Assembly (NCBI GenBank): GCA_031267175.1
Contig: JAIRZP010000206.1
Span: 1 to 11,032, forward strand
DNA from: Coriobacteriales bacterium
GTDB taxonomy: Bacteria; Actinomycetota; Coriobacteriia; Coriobacteriales; UBA8131
Reading direction: 5' to 3'
Length of the DNA: 11,032 bases
The stretch's first letter is position 1; the number at the start of each line of letters is the position of its first letter. Of the stretch, positions 5,990 to 11,032 are shown in pieces. The notes beneath the pieces were generated by a model that made no database searches, was not told the DNA's origin, and saw only the letters and a program-made list of their open reading frames with translations. Position numbers and translations under genes: made by a program.

Positions 5990-8672
5990 CATGCCTCCGT
6001 TTCGCCCTCATCCTTGTCAGTACAGTGATGTAGACAAGGATGCTGACTGCAACTATCGCAACGGCTCCTATGACAAAGGGGACAAGGGAAGAAGCCGCCT
6101 CGCTCTGTTGGGGATCCGTCTCGGTTGTTGCGCTGAGCGCGCTCTCTGTCTGTGTAGATTGTTGCCCTTGAGAATCCTGGAGAGCCTGTTGGCTGTTGAC
6201 TGGAGAGGCCGAGGAAGAGCTACCCTGCTCAGAGCCGTTTGTGAGCAAGCTCTCCACAAGATAAGTAAGGGGGATTATCTGTGGCGTGGTGCCGAGAGTG
6301 ACTCCGCTACCCGGCCCTTCACCGTTATCCTCAACAGGCCCGGTTCCCGGTTTCACGTCATCTTCCTCACTGTCTCCGGCTTTTACCTCTTCTTCCATAT
6401 AGCGGCCGTTTGCAGTCGCAGAAGGTGAGCGGTCCACTTTTCCGTCACCGTCATCATCAATGGCGAGCACCGTGTCTTTGTCTGGATCAGACCCGGTCAG
6501 GATCTCTGTGTCCTCGGTGATACGGATGCTTTCAAAGGTACGACGCTGTTCTAACTCGCCTTCTTCGTCAAAGAAGCGGATCTCGTAGTCCATTGTGCCG
6601 GTGTCGGTACCGTCGAGTGAGATGGTATAGTCTGTCCTCGGGTCAAGACACAGGAGCTTTATCTCGCCAGCCTCGCCCATGGGGTCAAGCCTGCCGAAGG
6701 AGGAGAGCCTGCGGTAGTCGTCAGAAGCGGAGGAGAGATAGTCGCCCTCTGCCTCTATACGCACATCCACAGGGCAGGCAATACGGATAACGAGGAAACG
6801 GGTCGAGACAATCTCGTCTACGAGCTCGGGCACCTCGTCTACGGGGAGCGACAGGATAGCCACTATCCTGTCGAGGCTCCGTTTTGCTGCCTCAGCGGTA
6901 GCTGGGTTGTCTGGCTTGCCGATGGTGCCAACATGGTCGGTGGCCACCGTGGCAAACCTCCCCTGGCCGAGGGTCGAGAGGCGGAACATGTCGGTAGCAG
7001 AAGCGTAAGGCACCGTGCCGTCTCCGTGGAAAAGGTAGATGCCGTCATACATATACATCGTCGTAGTGCTGGGATCGAGGTTCACTACGGCAGAGTAGAG
7101 CGTCCTCTGGCTCTGCCCTACAGTGAAGTAGGCCCCGTCGTAGGAGGCCAATGCCGTAAGCCCGTCCTCGTCAGTGTACGCTTTGTTCCCATCCTTGAAC
7201 GCATCGGTGCCGCCCCTGCTGTAAAGCCCAGAATGGTACTGGAGGTACTGTGTCTGGGTGAGCGAATTGTAGCTTCTGGCAAGAGTGGTCGGGAAGAGGC
7301 TCACATATTCCAAGGACGGGGTCAGCTGTGCCATTGCGGGGAAGGAGGCTTTGATCTCGGTGGAAAGGCCTCCCAAGGAAGCCAGAGCAAGATCTTTTCT
7401 CCAATCATCTAGAACAGCCGTCGTGAGCGTCTTCCTGAGCATCTCAGGAGCCCCGTCATAAGGTGTGCCACAGGTGATGACCTTGTTCAGGAGTGTGTGG
7501 CCTTGCGCTTTATAGTAGCATGAGGCCACGATCCCTCCCATGGAGTGGCAGACCAGATCCACCTTCTCTACTCCCAAGCTCTTAATGAACTCATCAAGCT
7601 TGCCCGCCGCCTCTCTATAGTCTTTACGCCAGTCATAGGAGAAGAAGTATATCTCCCGGTCAAAGCTGTCACAGAGGGTGTCTACCAGAGGTTGATAGAT
7701 GTTTGCCGCCCCATATTCCCGTTCGCCTGCCGGTAGCTCATCTAGGTTTACGTCTGCTGGCCTTGTGTAGAGCGGCTCGTTTATGGCCATCTTGTGACTG
7801 AGTCCCGCAACACCTCCGGGATTGGGATCAGGATCCCAGACACGGTAGTCCTCATAGTCCTCATAGTCCTTAATCTCGGATTTGTCATGGCTGTAGAGCC
7901 TGCTTCCCATCGCCCCGGGGACAATGATGATGGGGTAGCCGAGCCCGTCAAGCTCGCGGACTATATCCTCGTTGACGAAGTTCAGCTCGTCACCGTTAAG
8001 CGCCTCATAGTAGCCGGCGGTCTGGATATCTTGGAGCAGCTCCACTAACTTTGGCTTTTCATAATCGCTGATGTTGCCAAGGAAGCCGATGGTATAGATG
8101 TCATACTCTCCAAGGAGCTCCTTGGCATACTTGTAGACAGCGGAGCGCCTGGTGTCTTGATGGTACTTCATGTCATTCTCATGATAGTAGAGATCCCCCG
8201 CACTCGGCAGTGAGCCAGACAATAGGATGAGGATTTTCTTCGCACCTGGACGGCCCGCCGTCTCGTCCTTTTCTACAAGGCGGGTTATCGACTGAGCCAA
8301 GTTGGTCGTGTTGCCAGGGCCAAAGCCAGCGGTGATGTCAAAGCTGCTATGGACGCTCTCATCAAAGGGTCCCATCCAGGCGGCAAAGGAGGTTATGATG
8401 CCGACGCCTACCCGTGTGTCATAACGGTCATCTTCAAAAAGCGCCTTTATCAGGTTTTGGATAGCAGCCCTTGCTTCCAAATGGGGCTGCCCCGCCATGC
8501 CCTCTGAGATGTCCCAGCCGATGTAGACGTCACGTTCTATCCTGTCGAGGGGTTCGGCCTCAGCCTGGTTGACAGGGATGAGAGGGAACAGTGAGAGGGT
8601 GAGAAGACATACGAGCAGGGTCAAAACGGCTCTCTTGCCCTGTTGTCTGCCGGGTCTTTCTACAGTTTTCAT
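5979..8672 (-). CDS. Surface-anchored fusion of a vWA-like domain and an LCAT-like hydrolase
   Basis: An 897-residue secreted protein. Signal peptide 1-39 (VLTLLVCLLTLSLFPLIP, cleavage after QAEA). A von Willebrand A-like domain (about 48-235) begins DVYIGWDISEG; its metal site is degenerate (DISEG for DxSxS, LLSGS for LLTDG). An alpha/beta-hydrolase of the lecithin:cholesterol acyltransferase family follows (about 245-610): IIIVPGAMGSRLY, YDWRKD, nucleophile Ser377 in VCHSMGG, CGTPYDGAP, Asp551 in HGDGTVPYASA, and His580 in DHVGTIG. Next are a beta-rich segment, an EF-hand-like loop DDDGDGKVD (739-747), a Ser/Gln linker, a transmembrane helix (about 862-885) and a basic cytoplasmic end. It should act on lipids or acyl esters outside the membrane. 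I chose the ATG at 8672 because GGAGG lies seven bases upstream; the frame opens ten codons earlier. The substrate is unknown. Confidence 0.9.
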   Translation of the reverse strand: MKTVERPGRQQGKRAVLTLLVCLLTLSLFPLIPVNQAEAEPLDRIERDVYIGWDISEGMAGQPHLEARAAIQNLIKALFEDDRYDTRVGVGIITSFAAWMGPFDESVHSSFDITAGFGPGNTTNLAQSITRLVEKDETAGRPGAKKILILLSGSLPSAGDLYYHENDMKYHQDTRRSAVYKYAKELLGEYDIYTIGFLGNISDYEKPKLVELLQDIQTAGYYEALNGDELNFVNEDIVRELDGLGYPIIIVPGAMGSRLYSHDKSEIKDYEDYEDYRVWDPDPNPGGVAGLSHKMAINEPLYTRPADVNLDELPAGEREYGAANIYQPLVDTLCDSFDREIYFFSYDWRKDYREAAGKLDEFIKSLGVEKVDLVCHSMGGIVASCYYKAQGHTLLNKVITCGTPYDGAPEMLRKTLTTAVLDDWRKDLALASLGGLSTEIKASFPAMAQLTPSLEYVSLFPTTLARSYNSLTQTQYLQYHSGLYSRGGTDAFKDGNKAYTDEDGLTALASYDGAYFTVGQSQRTLYSAVVNLDPSTTTMYMYDGIYLFHGDGTVPYASATDMFRLSTLGQGRFATVATDHVGTIGKPDNPATAEAAKRSLDRIVAILSLPVDEVPELVDEIVSTRFLVIRIACPVDVRIEAEGDYLSSASDDYRRLSSFGRLDPMGEAGEIKLLCLDPRTDYTISLDGTDTGTMDYEIRFFDEEGELEQRRTFESIRITEDTEILTGSDPDKDTVLAIDDDGDGKVDRSPSATANGRYMEEEVKAGDSEEDDVKPGTGPVEDNGEGPGSGVTLGTTPQIIPLTYLVESLLTNGSEQGSSSSASPVNSQQALQDSQGQQSTQTESALSATTETDPQQSEAASSLVPFVIGAVAIVAVSILVYITVLTRMRAKRRHDER

Positions 8673-8750
8673 TACCATCCCTCCCTCATACTTTACTGAC
8701 ACCAGGTATAGGTCTGCTTTACCTGAGAACTAAGATCATCGAATGGTGCA

Positions 8751-9134
8751 TCACATAAATCCCGAGAAGCGTATGGGCTCACTGTAGGGAGCCAGCACTA
8801 CGCCGATAACTACGGTCGCAAGAGTCATCAGAATGAAACCTGCCAGCAACAGGACAATAAGGGCTCCCCACTTGCCCGCGCTGAGTCTCTCGGGCTTCTG
8901 CGTATGATACAGGGTCCACACAACACAAAAAGCAATCGCAATGAAGAGAACAGAGAACACGAGTGCGGTAAAGAGTACGTCTGCTTCCTGGCCATGATCG
9001 TTTGCGTAAAAGTCCCTTAAGACCCAAAAAACAAGGCCTTGAGCCAGACCGCATACGATGCAGGTCAGCAGGAACACCCCATGCCACTTCCACGCGCTTC
9101 CTACCCTTGGAGCATGTTCTTGTTTCGTTGCCAT
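8751..9134 (-). CDS. Small membrane protein with three predicted helices
   Basis: Not recognised. The 127 residues begin MATKQEHAPRVGSAWKWHG, followed by helices at about 18-40 (VFLLTCIVCGLAQGLVFWVL), 53-76 (LFTALVFSVLFIAIAFCVVW) and 90-116 (ALIVLLLAGFILMTLATVVI), then a short polar tail. It resembles the protein at 5600-5989 in size and topology, though I see no clear sequence match. The frame is open to 9218, but the ATG at 9134 follows a strong AAGGAGG site by nine bases and lies directly after the promoter, so that start is used. It is the first gene of the cluster with the vWA/LCAT protein; the 78-base gap after it contains only a short inverted repeat (CAGGTA 8703-8708, TACCTG 8720-8725). 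Confidence 0.83.
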   Translation of the reverse strand: MATKQEHAPRVGSAWKWHGVFLLTCIVCGLAQGLVFWVLRDFYANDHGQEADVLFTALVFSVLFIAIAFCVVWTLYHTQKPERLSAGKWGALIVLLLAGFILMTLATVVIGVVLAPYSEPIRFSGFM

Positions 9135-9158
9135 GGCAATGCCCTCCTTTTTCCTGCA

Positions 9159-9187
9159 AGTATACCACGTTGGTATTCTCTGCGCAA
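9159..9187 (-). promoter_or_regulatory. Extended -10 promoter with overlapping inverted-repeat operator
   Basis: On the minus strand, TGGTATACT gives an extended -10 (TATACT at 9164-9159). A -35-like TTGCGC (9187-9182) lies exactly 17 bases upstream. The perfect inverted repeat ATACCA-CGT-TGGTAT (9162-9176) covers part of the -10 and its TG extension, an ideal position for a repressor. Transcription would start near 9152, about 18 bases before the 9134 ATG. It would drive the three-gene membrane/hydrolase cluster. Confidence 0.6.
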
Positions 9188-9293
9188 TCGTCGTCAACCA
9201 GCTGCCCCACAGCCCCACTATGCCTCGGCAAGGGAAGTTACCGGCAGGTTACCTGTATGACTGTCGCGCGGAGCGCAACTCTTTTCAAGGTAA

Positions 9294-9330
9294 GCGGCGG
9301 CTTGCCGCCGCGCGCGTGCGTAAGCGCGCG
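9294..9330. repeat. GC-rich inverted repeats
   Basis: GCGGCGGC (9294-9301) and GCCGCCGC (9304-9311) are perfect complements around a two-base centre. Immediately after, CGCGCG (9311-9316) and CGCGCG (9325-9330) flank an eight-base spacer. They precede the tail-fragment copy at 9336. No T run follows, so a terminator is unlikely. Confidence 0.55.
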
Positions 9331-9335
9331 GCACT

Positions 9336-9396
9336 CTTCTGGACAGCGCTGGCCGGAGGCGTTGTTGCTCTCATCTGGCGCTTGTTTTTCTAGAAC
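9336..9396 (+). pseudogene. Fragment duplicating the 3' end of the gene at 4842-5573
   Basis: These 61 bases align without gaps to 5516-5576 with six mismatches, including the TAG stop and the bases after it. The codons give LFWTALAGGVVALIWRLFF, against VFWIALAAGVVVLVWRLFF in the intact gene. Upstream sequence in the same frame (RVRKRAA) is basic, like a region flanking an anchor, but does not match the intact gene, and no start or ribosome site is evident. It is best read as the remnant of a second family member or a partial duplication. Confidence 0.75.
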
Positions 9397-9433
9397 GGCT
9401 GTTGTCGCTCTCGTTTGGGTGCTGTTGTTTTGA
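9397..9433 (+). pseudogene. Second, more diverged tail fragment in a shifted frame
   Basis: Directly after the first fragment, the codons GCT GTT GTC GCT CTC GTT TGG give AVVALVWVLLF and then TGA. This parallels GVVALIWRLFF-stop. It is offset by 40 bases from the first fragment's stop, so it is in another frame. It looks like a tandem, eroded copy of the last dozen codons. Confidence 0.5.
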
Positions 9434-9518
9434 TAGTGCCTGCAAGTGTCCCCCTTGCTGCACCAGTGCAAAGCGTTGTAATTTTGAGCGAGACAGCATA
9501 AACATCTTGATGATGTAA

Positions 9519-9524
9519 TATACT
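9519..9524 (+). promoter_or_regulatory. -10-like TATACT six bases before an ATG
   Basis: TATACT (five of six consensus matches) ends six bases before the ATG at 9531, the same spacing as TATAAT before the ATG at 4842. No good -35 is seen 16-18 bases upstream, and no usable ribosome site exists (AAGG abuts the ATG). A leaderless transcript is possible. Confidence 0.4.
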
Positions 9525-9530
9525 ATAAGG

Positions 9531-9959
9531 ATGGATTGTTTCCGCTCAAATAAACCCAGACTCAAAGGCTCGCGGTATTCAGATATAGAGCGAGCCGTTC
9601 GTCGGGCATATAACGATATAGCCAAAAAAACCAAGCGCAATCCCTATATACGGAGTGTATTCTTTAATAAAGACAAGATCTTCCTCACGATTTACTGGCA
9701 CCATCTCATGGAAAAAAGTAAGAATGAACGTCGAAGACGGCTTCGTTACTTTGAGGCAGCCATCGACCTTGTAATGCACACCCCCCCTGCGCCCATCTAA
9801 AACATAAACACAAAGAACACCAACGAGTTACTTTATCGCTTCGCTGGACGGACGCTTGAAAGGGATTTGTTCTACGTTCAAATTAAGCATGATCTCAGGA
9901 CAGGAAACAAGTTTCTCATCTCTGTGTTTCCTGCAAAAAAGGAACCTCGCAAAGGGTAG
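9531..9959 (+). pseudogene. Small conserved gene interrupted by an in-frame TAA
   Basis: Codons 1-89 (9531-9797) read as a basic protein (NPYIRSVFFNKDKIFL, then HHLMEKSKNERRRRLRYFEA) and end at TAA (9798-9800). The same frame then stays open for 52 codons to TAG at 9957-9959, with equally protein-like sequence (NELLYRFAG, RDLFYVQIKHDLRTGNKFLI, SVFPAKK). No ATG, GTG or TTG with a ribosome site opens the second half near its beginning, so the whole was probably one protein of about 142 residues, now broken by a nonsense change. From memory, both halves resemble adjacent parts of a small uncharacterised family in diverse bacteria; the second half vaguely recalls RelE/barnase-type nuclease folds, which I hold loosely. 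The region is more AT-rich than its neighbours, suggesting acquisition by transfer. Confidence 0.7.
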
Positions 9960-9980
9960 CCTGGAAACTACGCGAGGTTC
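9935..9980 (-). terminator. Rho-independent terminator of the tatD transcript
   Basis: GCGAGGTTC on the minus strand (9950-9942) closes a stem with GAACCTCGC (9980-9972). The stem extends inward through GTAG/CTAC (9971-9968 with 9959-9956) past a five-base bulge. It is followed by C and then six T (9940-9935). It lies about 68 bases past the tatD stop. On the plus strand the same hairpin overlaps the stop codon of the broken gene but is followed only by TTGATT, so its main direction is minus. Confidence 0.75.
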
Positions 9981-10047
9981 TTGATTACAGTATCACAGTC
10001 AAGCATATCAGTCAAATATTTCTGCTGCAATCCCTCTCTGTCCGCCC

Positions 10048-11032
10048 TCACGCAAAAAACCCCCTCGCATTGGCGTAAATCTGTTGCAGGGCATCGGGCT
10101 CGTCGTGCAGGTTTGCAAGTACTTCTGCGGTAAAGACGACGCTGGCGGGCTCGCAGACGCTGCCGCGTACGGGCACCGGTGCCATGAAGGGGCAGTCGGT
10201 CTCGGTAACCAGTCTCTCGAGCGGAGTACGGGTGGCGGCATCGCGCACCTCGTCGGACTTCTTAAACGTGAGCGGGCCTCCAAATGCCACCAGCACCCCC
10301 AGCTCAAGGAAGGGCTCAAGGGTGGCATAGTCAAGGTTGAAGCAATGGAGCAGCACGCCCCTGGCCGGTGCTCCCTCTTCTTTGAGGATGCGCAGGCCGT
10401 CTGCGTGTGCCTCTCGTAGATGCAGGGCTATGGTGCTCCCGTGTTCATGCGCCAGGCGAATCTGACGACGGAACACCTCCTGCTGCACCTCGCGAGGGCT
10501 GTTGTCGTAGTGATAATCCAAGCCTATCTCACCGATGCCTGTGACCCGCGGGTCTGTCGTCAATGCCTGCACCAACCGCTCTTCTATCGCCTCAGTGTAG
10601 GCAGAGGCATTATGCGGATGGCAGCCCATGATGATGCGCACATCGGGAGGGGTAGCTGCCGGTAGCTCTGGTGCCTGTTGCGCAGCCGGTTGCTGTCCTG
10701 TTGCCTGTTGCTTTGCTGCTTGCTTGGCTGCCCGTTGCTCTGCCGAGCCTTCTTCTGCCGGATCTGCTCCCGCTCGCCATGCTTGCAGCAATTCCCCTGC
10801 CTCTTGCTGCCAAAGTCCCAGGTTGTCCAGCGTAAAGGACGGGTCCTCGGTGGGGTCAACAATCGAGACCACAAAGCTGACCCGGTGCGCGGCCGCACGT
10901 GCCAGGGCCAGCCCCGGGTAGTGCAGCATGTCCAGATGCGCGTGCGTGTCAGCTATCTGAGTGCCGGCAGCAAAGGAGGGTGCCTCAACCACTCTATGCT
11001 TGGCGTCGCGCAGCTTCGCATCGTAAAAGACC
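10048..11032 (-). CDS. tatD: TatD-family metal-dependent hydrolase/nuclease (5' end outside window)
   Basis: TatD proteins are TIM-barrel metal enzymes acting as 3'-5' DNases or related hydrolases in the cytoplasm. Numbering from the GTG at 10992, the metal ligands are all present: His17 and His19 (ADTHAHLD), Glu155 (GIGEIGLDYHYD), His191 (ALHLREAHADG), His216 (LLHCFNLD) and Asp266 (VTETDCPF). The barrel ends at the usual EVLANLHDEP and YANARGFF. Residues 75-117 are an extra Gln/Ala-rich segment between the first barrel elements and MGCHPHNA. The GTG has no ribosome site, and the frame stays open to the window edge with plausible residues (FYDAKLRDAKHR), so I treat the gene as starting outside. 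Its transcript ends at the terminator 9935-9980. The exact substrate is unknown. Confidence 0.93.
   Translation of the reverse strand, partial: VFYDAKLRDAKHRVVEAPSFAAGTQIADTHAHLDMLHYPGLALARAAAHRVSFVVSIVDPTEDPSFTLDNLGLWQQEAGELLQAWRAGADPAEEGSAEQRAAKQAAKQQATGQQPAAQQAPELPAATPPDVRIIMGCHPHNASAYTEAIEERLVQALTTDPRVTGIGEIGLDYHYDNSPREVQQEVFRRQIRLAHEHGSTIALHLREAHADGLRILKEEGAPARGVLLHCFNLDYATLEPFLELGVLVAFGGPLTFKKSDEVRDAATRTPLERLVTETDCPFMAPVPVRGSVCEPASVVFTAEVLANLHDEPDALQQIYANARGFFA

Noticed and set aside
7852..7869. Two copies of tcatagtcc inside the vWA/LCAT gene
   Set aside because: It merely encodes a short DYEDYE repeat in a variable loop; no further copies are present.
8779..9231. A second minus-strand frame overlapping the three-helix protein
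   Set aside because: Composition is unlike a protein (Cys/Arg-rich, no helices), and the other frame has the strong ribosome site and clear transmembrane segments.
9244..9255. CAGGT-T-ACCTG palindrome
   Set aside because: Resembles the CAGGTA/TACCTG pair at 8703-8725, but it is short and not positioned at any recognisable promoter.
9002..9433. Plus-strand frames running through the promoter region into the tail fragments
   Set aside because: Their upstream parts are antisense to the 8751-9134 gene and its promoter, with no ribosome site; only the last few codons show homology, so I kept just those as fragments.

Overview
The window looks like chromosomal DNA of a moderately GC-rich bacterium, most likely an actinobacterium. 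Coriobacteriia is my best guess, from protein sequence character, the ribosomal/replication gene order and apparently leaderless genes; this placement is inference, not proof. Almost everything is on the minus strand. Reading from right to left along that strand, the window holds: a TatD-family nuclease/hydrolase (10048 to the right edge, 5' end cut off) with a terminator at 9935-9980; a three-gene cluster coding for membrane or surface proteins (9134 down to 5600); a GNAT acetyltransferase (4816-4217); and a housekeeping operon rpsF-ssb-rpsR-rplI-dnaB-purA (3874 to the left edge, purA cut off).

The housekeeping operon couples three ribosomal proteins with single-strand binding protein and the replicative helicase. 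It has a plausible promoter at 3944-3972. Its short leader has a stem that competes with a Shine-Dalgarno-blocking pairing, a candidate S6:S18 autoregulatory element. Its oddest member is rplI: a normal L9 (about 148 residues) carries an extra 188-residue acidic Ala/Glu/Leu tail, partly built from a 39-bp tandem repeat.

The most unusual protein is a secreted, membrane-anchored fusion (5979-8672) of a degenerate von Willebrand A domain and an LCAT-like alpha/beta-hydrolase with an apparently intact Ser-Asp-His triad, followed by an EF-hand-like loop and a C-terminal transmembrane anchor. It lies between two small three-helix membrane proteins. The cluster starts at a promoter whose -10 overlaps a perfect inverted repeat, so the three genes look like a regulated cell-envelope unit.

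Two plus-strand loci interrupt this. The gene at 4842-5573 codes for a protein with a charged N-terminus and a C-terminal membrane anchor; a perfect TATAAT lies so close to its ATG that the mRNA is probably leaderless. Two copies of the DNA for its tail recur at 9336-9433 as fragments, evidence of duplication and decay. The locus at 9531-9959 is more AT-rich and is split by one in-frame TAA, with clear protein-like sequence continuing in the same frame; it also begins directly after a -10-like hexamer. Its 3' end doubles as the TatD terminator.

The two gene-poor stretches over 300 bases are 3875-4216 (rpsF promoter and leader, plus repeats and a hairpin) and 9135-9530 (promoter/operator, GC-rich hairpins and tail fragments). 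I see no tRNA, rRNA, CRISPR array or intact insertion sequence.
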